Translations under genes and position numbers: made by a program
Notes under the pieces: model-generated
Told to the model about the DNA's origin: nothing
The model's database searches: none
Seen by the model: only the letters and a program-made list of their open reading frames with translations
Assembly (NCBI GenBank): GCA_019057775.1
Contig: JAHLWT010000260.1
Span: 6,915-70,914, forward strand
DNA: 64,000 nt
Reading direction: 5' to 3'
Origin: Promethearchaeota archaeon
Lineage (GTDB): Archaea; Asgardarchaeota; Lokiarchaeia; Sigynarchaeales; SOKP01
Part shown: in pieces, positions 9,819-18,897 of the stretch
How the letters are laid out: every line of letters begins with the position of its first letter
Numbering within the stretch: the stretch's first letter is position 1

Positions 9819-10416
9819 AAAGGAATAGAAAAATAGATTTTCAATTACTTGAAATATGTCCTTTTTTATAATGCCAAATCATGAACAAATTTGTTATTAT
9901 TTAAGTCTTTATTTTAAAATGATTAACTTAGAAAAAATCTTAGGGGATATAAATTATGGTTGAAATATTTTCATGTTAATTCCTACTTCAATAGATCTTT
10001 ATTCAGTTGTGTAAATAATCTTTTTCAATACTCTCAACCATTAGATCAAAGATCGGTATAATGCTTGAAATTAACTTTCTTGTCCCCAGTGGCCCCCAGA
10101 TTAATTGTAGTCTTCTGGTTAGTGCTAATTCCCATGCTTTTTTTTGTATCTCATGAGTAATAATATTAAAAAAATTGGATTATTTGGTCTCGTAATAGCT
10201 TATAAATATAAAATAAAGAGTAAGTTTACTAAGAAAGGAATGGCTAGGAAGTTTCTAAAACATATCAAATAAAATTCGATTTTTGATAGGAGTAATTTTT
10301 TTACTAAGAGTAATTTTTTTAAAGATTGCGATTGATCTATTTTAAACAATTAATTTTTATTAAATGATAAATAAATTTCAATTCATTAGAAAAAATATAT
10401 TTCTTGGTAAATAATC
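9819..10416. other. 598-base gap with a gene remnant
   Basis: The gap between divergent genes holds the decayed reading frame at 10003-10179 (listed separately) and a direct repeat of TACTAAGAGTAATTTTTTT-like sequence near 10290-10322. The remainder is AT-rich and unremarkable; the promoter of the gene at 10417 should lie near 10370-10410. Confidence 0.4.
10003..10179 (-). pseudogene. possible gene remnant (58-codon open frame without a start)
   Basis: The minus strand is open from after a TAA near 10180 to a TGA at 10003-10005. The peptide has a natural amino-acid mix, including AWELALTRRLQLIWGPLGTR and then a helical stretch ending near KDYLHN, quite unlike random AT-rich translation. No ATG, GTG or TTG occurs at its 5' end; the first ATG is deep inside. 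I read it as the C-terminal remnant of a protein I cannot name. Chance openness cannot be excluded at this length. Confidence 0.3.
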
Positions 10417-12600
10417 ATGGCCAAAAAAGATAAGAAGAAGAAAGCAACACCCGTAAGAGCAGCTAAACCTAAAACTAAAACTGGCTGGGATGACACCGAA
10501 GCAGATGAAGAAATTATAGCTAATGCATTAAAGAGAAAGGACATGGATACTGGACTTGTTGAATTGATTGATAGAGATACATCAACCCCTATCATTGAGA
10601 CATATGACGAGGATACAGGCAAACTTGAAGGCAGTATTATGCTCAAAGATGGAAATCGAGAAGGACTATTAGCATTAGTGAAAATAATCGAAGGTGTTGA
10701 AGTAAAGCAAGATCACGGAGCAAATATAGAATCTTTTAAATTTAGCGGAAAACTCAATATTGAAAATCCAAGTACTGTAGATAGATTGTGGGATATTGAC
10801 ATTTCACTTGAAAATATTGGAAGTACAGATCTAAAATCAAAGGATATATCAATTAGAGAATTGGGTACTAGCTCTCCAGATAATATTGATTCGAGAGAAT
10901 TCCAAATAAAAAAAGATGTAAAAAACCTGCTTCTCGCTAAGGAGTTTATTTGTACTTTACCTAACGCTGATGATGTTTTAAACATTAATGACATTGAGTC
11001 TGCATTACTGAAACTTAAAGATAAGAAGAGCAAGGCATCTAAAAAAACTACTAAAAAAGAACCAGAGCCTGTTCCTGATGAACCTGAAGTTGTTGATAAA
11101 GAAGATAAAGATGAAGAGGAAGGGGAAACATGGGAAGACGGTGGTACACTCGTTGAGACTGGATTAGAGTCCTGGGGGATCTCTATTGATAAAGAAAATA
11201 CTGTCACCTTTGCTATAGCACTTAGAAGTTTATTTGATAAACCCATCTCTAACATTAGAGTTGTGAAAAATATTGCGGATGAATTTACGAATCCAATGAT
11301 TCGAGATACTACTGAGGGAAGAGCAGAAGTCGAAGGCAACCAGATCGTATGGACAATAGATAAATTGCGTCCTGAATACACTGTTATGCTAAAATTCACA
11401 TGTACCATACTAGTTTCCGATATTATTCAAAGAAGGACAGGAACAATTGAAGTGACCTATCAAGGTGCTTCGTCCTTTGCTGAGGGATTAGCGATAGATA
11501 AATTCGACGCATATACTCGAAATAAATTCTATGTTGACACTGTTGAAAGAGATGAAGAACCTGGTGTATTTGATTGTAAACTTGTCTTTGATAATTCATC
11601 GGAGTTTATTATTCAACTCTTCAATGCTGATGTCTATTCTCCGGGAGATGAAGCAACAAAATTCGTTGATATAGACCCAAATGATGTTCCTCTATTACCT
11701 AGTGGAGCCCAATGGCATTCAATAAAATGGCAGTTTGAAAGTGAAGAATACCCTACTTTCAGAAAGAAGCTAGAATTTCGAGTGATGCCTGATTTCCAAA
11801 CGATTGTAAAAGGGTCAACTTTCTTAGGAGATGTTATATTAGAGATTGGTAGTATTACAGGAGTAATGTCATATAACCTGACAGAAGTACCCACTTATAG
11901 AAAAAAGGATGTAATCGCAAAGCTAAAATTAGTTAACAATGGTTCAGCCCCTCTTAATGATGTAACTGTTATACAAGAGCCGTTCTCTGAAGAATATCAG
12001 CCACCGAAAGCAAACGAAATTAAATTATTATGGGATGGAGAAGAAGTTGAAGTAGCTCCCGGAGCAGTAGAAGTTGAAGGGAGCGTTTTTAAAATTACAC
12101 TTAAGGATCTAAAAGAAAGTAGTACTGGTATGTTTAAACCAGAATCCACTTTAGAGTTCGAATACCCCGTACATTGTCTTAACCCTGCAAGAGAATCTAC
12201 CTTTAGTTCTGAAATAACTTATCTCGCAAATACTTTTCCAATAAGTCAGGAATTAGAATTTAAACCTGAAGTTCCAGTAATTGAAGCTCAACATATTCGT
12301 CGTAGGTTTAGAATAGGTAAAGAAGTAGTACCTATTGGGGATTTAGGAAGTTACAGAATCATTATAACTCTTGAAAACATTGGTGAATCAAAATTATATC
12401 ATATAAATTTACTAGATAAAGTTCCAGATTCGTTCGAATACGGGACTTATTCGCTAAAACCTCAAATCACTGATGAGGTAGGATCAGATACGTTGAAATG
12501 GGAAGTAGATGTATTAGAGATAGGAGATAAATTAGAGATTACATATGAAATTACTGGTACAGGTAAATATTCCGCATCAGACGCTCAATTAGCTTTTTAA
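10417..12600 (+). CDS. cytoplasmic protein of repeated beta-sandwich (DUF11-like) domains
   Basis: A 727-residue protein with a Lys-rich N-terminal tail (about 1-22) and no signal peptide or membrane helix, so it is probably cytoplasmic. Four or more Ig-like modules resemble the DUF11/COG1361 type: strands such as INIENPSTVDRLWDIDISLENIG (about 110-135), VIAKLKLVNNGSAPLNDVTV (about 500) and YRIIITLENIGESKLYHI (about 650), each with the NxG turn typical of these repeats. A highly charged linker (about 200-240, rich in K, E, D and P) separates the first module from the rest. DUF11 proteins are normally secreted, so an intracellular version is odd. The beta-propeller gene follows 148 bases downstream on the same strand and the two may act together as a scaffold; that is inference. 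ATG chosen because the Lys-rich tail follows directly. Confidence 0.65.
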   Translation: MAKKDKKKKATPVRAAKPKTKTGWDDTEADEEIIANALKRKDMDTGLVELIDRDTSTPIIETYDEDTGKLEGSIMLKDGNREGLLALVKIIEGVEVKQDHGANIESFKFSGKLNIENPSTVDRLWDIDISLENIGSTDLKSKDISIRELGTSSPDNIDSREFQIKKDVKNLLLAKEFICTLPNADDVLNINDIESALLKLKDKKSKASKKTTKKEPEPVPDEPEVVDKEDKDEEEGETWEDGGTLVETGLESWGISIDKENTVTFAIALRSLFDKPISNIRVVKNIADEFTNPMIRDTTEGRAEVEGNQIVWTIDKLRPEYTVMLKFTCTILVSDIIQRRTGTIEVTYQGASSFAEGLAIDKFDAYTRNKFYVDTVERDEEPGVFDCKLVFDNSSEFIIQLFNADVYSPGDEATKFVDIDPNDVPLLPSGAQWHSIKWQFESEEYPTFRKKLEFRVMPDFQTIVKGSTFLGDVILEIGSITGVMSYNLTEVPTYRKKDVIAKLKLVNNGSAPLNDVTVIQEPFSEEYQPPKANEIKLLWDGEEVEVAPGAVEVEGSVFKITLKDLKESSTGMFKPESTLEFEYPVHCLNPARESTFSSEITYLANTFPISQELEFKPEVPVIEAQHIRRRFRIGKEVVPIGDLGSYRIIITLENIGESKLYHINLLDKVPDSFEYGTYSLKPQITDEVGSDTLKWEVDVLEIGDKLEITYEITGTGKYSASDAQLAF

Positions 12601-12748
12601 TTTAATACTTTATTTTTAATTTTTTTTTATTTTTTATTTATAATAATTGTTTAATAATTGTAAGATAAATTATTAAAAGAATGAGCAAGAACATTTATTT
12701 TAACTATTACTAATAATATCTATAATTGAAAGGGAATCTTTAGAAATC

Positions 12749-14419
12749 ATGTTAAGGAAACGCTATCAGCTGAATTGGACGTTTGAATGCCCCGATGCGG
12801 TGTTAACTTGTTCTATTCTAAAATGTAATGATACCAATTATTACGTATTTGGAGGGCATGATAAAACACTCTATCTTATGGATGAAAAAAATAATATCAT
12901 TGATGATAGGGTTTTTGATGGATGGGTTCGGTGTAGTTATCCTATTGATCTTGATGGAGATGGCTGTGATGAGATCTTGGTCGGAGCTGGTGATGGTAAT
13001 TTCATGGTCTTAAAATTGAATATCGAAAAGAAAAAGCTAGTAGGGGTAATGCGATATAGGTCCTCTAAGAAGATAGATTGCTGTACTGCAGGTGATTTCA
13101 CTCGAAATGGTAATAATGAGCTTATTTTTGGAAGTGAGGATAAAACTCTTAAAATTTTTGATGATATTAAAGCTAAGGAACCAAAATATATTCTTTATTA
13201 TGATTCATGGGTTACTGCCTGCTGTTTAGGTATTATAAAATTGCGAGATAATAAAATCCCTATATATGGATTATTAGTTGGAACCAAAAATGGTTTAGTT
13301 CAATTAATACAATATGGAGATCAAATGCCAGATATTATATGGCAACATAATTTTAATGCGCAGATTAATGATATTAAGGTTGGGGATGTATCAAACGATG
13401 GGTTTAATGAAATTATTTTAAGTACTGATGATGCGATTATAAAAATTCTGAATAGCGAAGGAGAAATTATGAATGAGATCAACACCGAAGAAGGACGTCC
13501 AATTTCATTATTAATTGAAGATGTAGATGGAGATAATGCTAAAGAAATAGTAGCAGGGTGTGCAGATGGTAATCTAAAAGTCTTCCATAACCCTACTTTA
13601 AATGCTTATGATTTTGAATTAAAATGGAAGACCAAAGTATCAGCATCTATTAAAAATGTATGTTCCTGTTCTGAGAGTTATGGGAATTCATTAAATATAA
13701 TTTTCGGCGGTTATGATCGTACTATTAGAAATGTTTCTGATTTTGAATGGGGCCAAAAAGAAACACTTGAGATTCCTGAACAAATAACGTTACCTGAGAT
13801 AGGAACTGACAAAGAGGAACAACTACTTGAGGAGTTAACTAAAATAGAACCTGTCCCTACTAACATAAGAGAACACATTTTCAATATTTTGCAGAAAAAG
13901 GGAGTATTAACAGATTTAGCTAAGGAATTAAAAGAGCTAGGTTATACTCCAGATGAAGTACGAGATGAGTTAGAAGTTTTAAAGACACAAAAGTCAGTTA
14001 TTTATGAAAAAGTTACTTACCCTGTATGGAGTGCTCCCGGAGAAGAAGAAGTTCTGAAAGAAATTCCTGAAAAGGTTAAAATAGAGACTAAGACTGAGGA
14101 AAAGCCAAAAATCGTAGCACAAGCCATGGTAATAGAAGAATCTGTCAAGACTGATAAAGAAAAATTACACGCAGCTCTCGCAAGCGAACCCAAAGAAGCA
14201 GAACCAGAAGAAAAAATTAGTGTAGGTGGTTCGATGGAAGATATTATAGTAGAATACTTAACTCAAAAGAAAATCGTAGCAACTAAGGCTCTTTTTGTTA
14301 ATGATATTAAGGCAAAAGGTTTCGGTCAGAAAGAAGTTGAAAAAACTATTAATATCCTTAAAGTACAAGGAAAAATCAAGTATTCGCGAGCGGCTCCAAA
14401 AGGATGGAGTTTAGGCTAA
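12749..14419 (+). CDS. beta-propeller protein with C-terminal winged-helix modules
   Basis: A 556-residue protein. Residues about 1-340 form a propeller of six or seven blades whose repeats read F-G-G-H-D-K-T-L-Y, FGSEDKTLKIF, VGTKNGLVQLI, LSTDDAIIKIL and AGCADGNLKVF. Three blades have an FG-GAP-like acidic loop (DLDGDGCDE, DVSNDGFNE, DVDGDNAKE) as in integrin-alpha and related propellers. Residues about 350-430 look like a winged helix (GVLTDLAKELKELGYTPDEV), a charged linker follows, and about 490-556 is a second winged helix ending in KGWSLG. There is no signal peptide. It sits in tandem behind the cytoplasmic beta-sandwich gene. The architecture recalls eukaryotic trafficking or scaffold propellers, but function is unknown. 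Its last 9 bases overlap the convergent gene at 14411. Confidence 0.7.
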   Translation: MLRKRYQLNWTFECPDAVLTCSILKCNDTNYYVFGGHDKTLYLMDEKNNIIDDRVFDGWVRCSYPIDLDGDGCDEILVGAGDGNFMVLKLNIEKKKLVGVMRYRSSKKIDCCTAGDFTRNGNNELIFGSEDKTLKIFDDIKAKEPKYILYYDSWVTACCLGIIKLRDNKIPIYGLLVGTKNGLVQLIQYGDQMPDIIWQHNFNAQINDIKVGDVSNDGFNEIILSTDDAIIKILNSEGEIMNEINTEEGRPISLLIEDVDGDNAKEIVAGCADGNLKVFHNPTLNAYDFELKWKTKVSASIKNVCSCSESYGNSLNIIFGGYDRTIRNVSDFEWGQKETLEIPEQITLPEIGTDKEEQLLEELTKIEPVPTNIREHIFNILQKKGVLTDLAKELKELGYTPDEVRDELEVLKTQKSVIYEKVTYPVWSAPGEEEVLKEIPEKVKIETKTEEKPKIVAQAMVIEESVKTDKEKLHAALASEPKEAEPEEKISVGGSMEDIIVEYLTQKKIVATKALFVNDIKAKGFGQKEVEKTINILKVQGKIKYSRAAPKGWSLG

Positions 14420-14863
14420 GGTATAATCTTTTTTCGTCAAAAATTTTCGAATAACCTCTTCAAATGGCTCAAATTGATTTAATTCTGAGAAATTTACCCC
14501 ATTAAATCTCTGAATGAACAGTTGCAGCATAGGTTCTACTTTTCCAAAGAACTTCTTTACAAGTTTATCTGATTTCTTTTTTGACTTATCTACTAAACCG
14601 TATAAAATTATGGTTTCTTTAACATTATTATCTTCAGATTGAATTTCATCTAATTTAAAAATAAATAGAATATTTCCTGACTCTAAATATTCAAGAGAAG
14701 TTTTATTGAAAGCGGTTTCAGTAAATGCATTTATTGCTGAGATGAATGCTCCCCTAAGATCCTGGTTTATCCCGCTTTTTGCCAGATTTGGTAACTCTTT
14801 TAACGTACATGTGACAAGGACAAATCCCCGGAAAACAAGACCTATTTCATAAACTTCCTTCAA
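14411..14863 (-). CDS. longin/Roadblock-like small protein
   Basis: A 150-residue soluble protein with the strand-strand-helix pattern of longin or Roadblock folds: EIGLVFRGFVLVTCTL (about 6-21), helix GAFISAINAFTETAF (about 39-53), strand NILFIFKLDEI (about 64-74), strand ETIILYGLVDK (about 83-93) and a long C-terminal helix. Asgard genomes encode many such domains, commonly as partners or regulators of Ras-like GTPases, two of which occur in this window. The assignment rests on pattern only, with no diagnostic catalytic residue. It overlaps the convergent propeller gene by 9 bases. ATG start at 14863. Confidence 0.5.
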   Translation of the reverse strand: MKEVYEIGLVFRGFVLVTCTLKELPNLAKSGINQDLRGAFISAINAFTETAFNKTSLEYLESGNILFIFKLDEIQSEDNNVKETIILYGLVDKSKKKSDKLVKKFFGKVEPMLQLFIQRFNGVNFSELNQFEPFEEVIRKFLTKKDYTLA

Positions 14864-15031
14864 ATTAAATCAAAAAAAATAATTCATTGCCTATAGAAAT
14901 TAAAAAGAGTTCTCATATTTAATTTTAGACAAATTCTTTATAACCCTTATATGAGTGAATTAAGAGTTAGTTTAAAGCTTGATTTTAAGGTGCTTTTAAA
15001 TTATATTAATAAAATAAAATAAATAAAATAA

Positions 15032-16894
15032 TTATAAAATTCCAAGTTTTTCTAATTTTTCTTTAGTAGGCCATCCTGTCTCCCAGTCCCAACCACGTTT
15101 TTCATAATAGACTTTTAAGTTTTCTTCTAAATCAACAGCAATTCCAGCTGAACCTCCACTTTCTAAAGCTGTTGATACAATCTTTGGTAAATAATCATCT
15201 TCTCGTTTGCACCCTAGTTTACAAGAGATTAGTCTTTTTAGATTCGAAGCACGTTCTCCTATTTTGAACAAATTTCCACTACTTCCTAAAGATTGAATTC
15301 CAGTAGATGCTTTTAATAACCTTGCTAAAGCTGTGTCATTAAGATGAGTGAAATTACAAATTACAGCAGAATCGTAAATATTTGTTAAATCTTGGTAAAA
15401 CATTATAGCTTTTTCTCTTTTATTTACTGTAAATCTATCTTTTTTTCTAATTTTTTGGAATGAAGCGGCATCACCATCAATATTATAGAAATCACCCTTA
15501 TTATGGTTTGCTCCTGTACAACTTGTCATATAAGAAAGAGCTTGCCCAAGATATGCACGTGGATCATGCATTGGTATTTCTAAACCTTTAACATGAGCAG
15601 CTAATTCGGGATCAACACCCAACTTTTCAGCCATTATTTTTACTCCCTCAGCTAATATGTTCCCAATTCCTTCTCTCCTAATAATTTGGTCTAATAATTT
15701 CAGAACAATTTTCTCATTTCCCCATCGAATTTCTTCAAGATTGATTTCATTTAGATATTTATTAATTTCATCCTTAGCAATGTTATTCTCGACTAAATAT
15801 ATTAAAAATGAGATTGATACTCCACTAGAAATTGTATCTAGCCCTTCAAGATTACATGTATGGTGTGCTTTGATTATTGGTTTAAAATTAAGGATGCCAC
15901 ACATTGGACCATAAGCAGCAGTTGTTTCGTATTCGGGACCATCCACTTCAGTCTCAATCCCATCGATTTCTACGAGAGTTTTTCTCCCACAACCAATAAC
16001 ACATCCTGCACAGGCATACTTTAAAACCACATATTGCTCTTTTAATGCTCGCCCTGTTAGATCCTCTGCTATAAATTCCGTGTTAGTAAAATAGTTTGCT
16101 GGAATATCTCCTATAACCATACCCATATCAGTGTATATTAAAGTTCCATAGTGAGAAAACATATTTGTTACAAAAGGGATCATTACATTTTCTGATGTAG
16201 TTTTTCCTTGATTTCGTAATTCCTCCTTATCGAAATATTCGATTGTTTGGCTTCCTTTGATCGCAATAGCTTTTAATTTCTTTTTACCCATAAGTGCCCC
16301 CAATCCACACCTACCTGCGGCTCTTCCCTCATCATTAATTATTGCAGCATACTTTACTAAATTTTCACCTGCTTTTCCAATACAAGCAATCCTTAGTTTA
16401 TCATCATCTAGAATCTCTCTAATTGACGTTATTGTTTCCCGTGTATTTTTTCCCCAAATATGTGTAGCATCTTTAATTTCGATTTCTCCATTATTAATTT
16501 GAATGAATTTAGGCTGTTCACTTTCACCCGTGATTACTATTGCATCAAATCCACTTCTCTTTAATGCAATCGGAAAAAAACCTCCTGAAGTTGCTTCACC
16601 CCAAATCCCTGTAAGAGGTGAAATCCCTGTAACACAATATCTACTACTAGAAGGTGTAGCAGTTCCTGTTAAAGGCCCTGTTGCAAAAATCAATGGGTTT
16701 TTACTTAACCATGGGTCTTTTTGCAAGGCTTGATAATCATCTTCAGTAAGTAAATCATATGTAAGCTTAGCTGAAAGCCCAGCTCCTCCTAAATAATCCT
16801 CAGCAATTTTCGGATCGAGATTCTTTACTTCTACGTCTAAAGAACTTAAATCAATATACGCTATTTTACCATTATATCCATATAGTTTATCCAT
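15032..16894 (-). CDS. aor: aldehyde:ferredoxin oxidoreductase (tungstopterin)
   Basis: A 620-residue enzyme of the AOR family, which oxidises aldehydes to carboxylates with ferredoxin, using a tungsten bis-pterin and one 4Fe-4S cluster. The N-terminal domain is typical (YNGKIAYIDLSS, then EDYLGGAGLSAKL and GPLTGTATPSSSRY). Pterin-binding segments include GRAAGRCGLGALMGKKKLKA (about 193-212). Cluster ligands are seen in CAGCVIGC (about 293-300). Length is usual for the family. The iron alcohol dehydrogenase lies 12 bases upstream on the same strand, so the two form an operon that can interconvert alcohol, aldehyde and acid; the real substrate is unknown. ATG at 16894 with a purine-rich AGGAGGAAAAG just upstream. 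Confidence 0.93.
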   Translation of the reverse strand: MDKLYGYNGKIAYIDLSSLDVEVKNLDPKIAEDYLGGAGLSAKLTYDLLTEDDYQALQKDPWLSKNPLIFATGPLTGTATPSSSRYCVTGISPLTGIWGEATSGGFFPIALKRSGFDAIVITGESEQPKFIQINNGEIEIKDATHIWGKNTRETITSIREILDDDKLRIACIGKAGENLVKYAAIINDEGRAAGRCGLGALMGKKKLKAIAIKGSQTIEYFDKEELRNQGKTTSENVMIPFVTNMFSHYGTLIYTDMGMVIGDIPANYFTNTEFIAEDLTGRALKEQYVVLKYACAGCVIGCGRKTLVEIDGIETEVDGPEYETTAAYGPMCGILNFKPIIKAHHTCNLEGLDTISSGVSISFLIYLVENNIAKDEINKYLNEINLEEIRWGNEKIVLKLLDQIIRREGIGNILAEGVKIMAEKLGVDPELAAHVKGLEIPMHDPRAYLGQALSYMTSCTGANHNKGDFYNIDGDAASFQKIRKKDRFTVNKREKAIMFYQDLTNIYDSAVICNFTHLNDTALARLLKASTGIQSLGSSGNLFKIGERASNLKRLISCKLGCKREDDYLPKIVSTALESGGSAGIAVDLEENLKVYYEKRGWDWETGWPTKEKLEKLGIL

Positions 16895-16906
16895 ATTCTT
16901 TTCCTC

Positions 16907-18229
16907 CTATTTATAAAATAAATCCATTAGATCTTCTAATTTATTTTCATATGCTATTTCTAATATCTTTCTATATTGTGGGGGATTAATTCTACGAGTA
17001 GAGGATAATGTGCAATAATCATTAAAAGCGAAATCAACCATTTGATCTATTTGTTTTATATATTCTTCCTTTGAGATGTTGGGATTATCAAGCTCTTGGA
17101 TTGATAAAGGACAATTTACCTCGACCATGAAATTCCTTAAACTAACGAGTAAATCTCTCAATATTTCGGCTCTACCTCGATCCTGAATTTTATTTCCAAA
17201 TAGCTTCGTAAGATCAAAGAATCTGTTAGTGACTTTTGCTTGAAAAGCAATAGATGCACATAAAAATAATCCTACACATATCCCATGATGAACGTGGAAT
17301 AGAGCTCCAAACGAATGACCTAATGAATGTTCGATGCCACCAGATATGTTCCCAAAACCTATACCTGCGATGTAAGCTGCTATTTGCATTTTTTCACGGG
17401 CTTCCATATCGTTTCCTCTTTTAACAGAACGAGGTAAATATTTTAAAATCAGCTCAATTGCTTTCAAGTTATGCATATCTGTAAATAATGTACTCATTGT
17501 AAGCATATAAGAACCCATTGAATGAGCAAGTGCGTCTATACCCGTTCCTGTGGTTAAATTAGGGGGCATAGTCTTTACAAAATCGGGATGAAGAATTACA
17601 AAATCTGGACAAAATTCATATAATACAACCTCCGTCTTCTTCGGTGGATCTCTATCTGTGTCTGTTACAACGGCTATAAATGTAGTTTCTGCCCCAGTTC
17701 CAGATGTTGTAGGTATAGCTGCTAATATTTTAACCCTTTTCCGGAGACCGGCGTAGTAGGGAGCACTCATATTGTTGATATTAATTTCTGGTTTTTCATA
17801 AAATAGTAGAATTAATTTTGCTGTATCCATAGCAGATCCTCCTCCAACAGCCAGAATTACTTTCGGATCGTATTCTTCACAAATTTTAGCCCCTTCATTT
17901 ACTGTATACTTAGGAACGTCAGGAAGAACATTATCATAAAATTTACTATCTATATTACGTTTACTCAACCTGTTAGCAACTCTTTCCCCAAACTTGTGTA
18001 AATCCTTATCAACCACAATTAAAACACGCCTATCATCATCAGATAAATAGGCAGAGAGGTGATTAATAAAATCATTTAAACTATTAGTTCCAACAAAAGT
18101 AGTTTTTGGACTTACAATAGGTGAATGGTAACCCCTAAAAGCATTGGAACTTGCTTTGATATACATATCTTTAAGAGTGTCATTCTCATACCACGCAATA
18201 TCTCTTCTTGACATTGGTTTTTCACACAT
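16907..18229 (-). CDS. iron-containing alcohol dehydrogenase
   Basis: A 440-residue group III alcohol dehydrogenase that reduces or oxidises an alcohol/aldehyde pair with NAD(P)H. The nucleotide-binding segment is GGGSAMDTAKL (about 127-137), the TSGTGAE motif follows at about 178, and metal ligands are visible in DALAHSMGSYM (Asp and His) and in HSLGHSFGALFHVHHG (two further His), so the iron site looks complete. The N-terminus is longer than in many members (about 30 extra residues), so an internal start is possible. It is the first gene of a two-gene operon with the aldehyde oxidoreductase. Confidence 0.9.
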   Translation of the reverse strand: MCEKPMSRRDIAWYENDTLKDMYIKASSNAFRGYHSPIVSPKTTFVGTNSLNDFINHLSAYLSDDDRRVLIVVDKDLHKFGERVANRLSKRNIDSKFYDNVLPDVPKYTVNEGAKICEEYDPKVILAVGGGSAMDTAKLILLFYEKPEININNMSAPYYAGLRKRVKILAAIPTTSGTGAETTFIAVVTDTDRDPPKKTEVVLYEFCPDFVILHPDFVKTMPPNLTTGTGIDALAHSMGSYMLTMSTLFTDMHNLKAIELILKYLPRSVKRGNDMEAREKMQIAAYIAGIGFGNISGGIEHSLGHSFGALFHVHHGICVGLFLCASIAFQAKVTNRFFDLTKLFGNKIQDRGRAEILRDLLVSLRNFMVEVNCPLSIQELDNPNISKEEYIKQIDQMVDFAFNDYCTLSSTRRINPPQYRKILEIAYENKLEDLMDLFYK

Positions 18230-18501
18230 TCTTATTTTATTGAAATTATTAGAAGTTATAGATTATGCATAAAATATCGCTTAAAATAATAATTAATATT
18301 TAGATTTGTTTAATACTCTTTTTACATTTCATACAAAAAAGAAGAAAATTCAAATTTCGTTTATAAAGGAAATATCAAAAATTATAAAATGGTTAATTAA
18401 TAACCTTATCGAAATTAAAAATTATTTATATTAGGGTTAGTATATTACAATTATTCATTAAAAAAAAAATTAAAATTTCAATAAATTTAGGGTTAATTAA
18501 G

Positions 18502-18750
18502 ATGTCTGAAGAAGAAGAATCTCGTTTTTGTCCTTATTGCGGAATAGCTCTCCACCATCCATACTGGCAGCATATACAAAAAGAACATCAAGAAAAATAT
18601 ACACAAAAGGAGACGTGGATCTCTTTATATGCAGATTACACCGGGCTTGGAATGGATGAGGCAACCTCTTTAATGGTCATTGGAGAACTATTCAATGCCA
18701 CTACAGAAGAAGTGAAAAGTTTCCTGAAAAATGCAGGGAAGTTAGAATAA
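18502..18750 (+). CDS. C2H2 zinc-finger small protein with helical C-terminal domain
   Basis: An 82-residue protein. Residues 10-29 form a zinc finger with ligands C10, C13, H24 and H29 (CPYCGIALHHPYWQHIQKEH). Residues about 46-79 are a compact helical domain (GLGMDEATSLMVIGELF, then TTEEVKSFLKNA). Asgard archaea carry many such small zinc fingers, possibly for nucleic-acid or protein binding. The helical domain is repeated immediately downstream in another frame (18759-18872), which suggests that the gene was once longer or that translation shifts frame. ATG start with a GGG-containing region about ten bases upstream. Confidence 0.7.
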   Translation: MSEEEESRFCPYCGIALHHPYWQHIQKEHQEKYTQKETWISLYADYTGLGMDEATSLMVIGELFNATTEEVKSFLKNAGKLE

Positions 18751-18758
18751 AGAAACAA

Positions 18759-18872
18759 GATTATACTGGTTTAGGTATGGATGAGGCAACCTCTTTAATG
18801 GTCATTGGAGAATTATTCAATGCCACAAAGGAAGAAGTTAAATCATTTTTAAAAAATGCAAAGGTTATTTAA
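18759..18872 (+). pseudogene. out-of-frame second copy of the helical domain
   Basis: Bases 18759-18860 repeat 18634-18735 without gaps. By my count about 17 of 102 bases differ but only one of 34 residues changes (Thr to Lys), so both copies evolved under protein-level selection. The second copy lies in the -1 frame relative to the zinc-finger gene and has no ATG of its own except an internal one (GGT ATG GAT near 18774). Its stop is TAA at 18870-18872. It is either the tail of the zinc-finger protein, detached by an indel or reached by frameshifting, or the remnant of a tandem paralogue. Confidence 0.6.
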
Positions 18873-18897
18873 CAACTTTTTTTAATCTTTATTTAAT

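Noticed and set aside
10713..11408. 231-codon open frame on the minus strand
   Set aside because: It lies antisense to the beta-sandwich gene at 10417-12600, is rich in Ser and Phe as expected for a shadow frame, and matches nothing I know.
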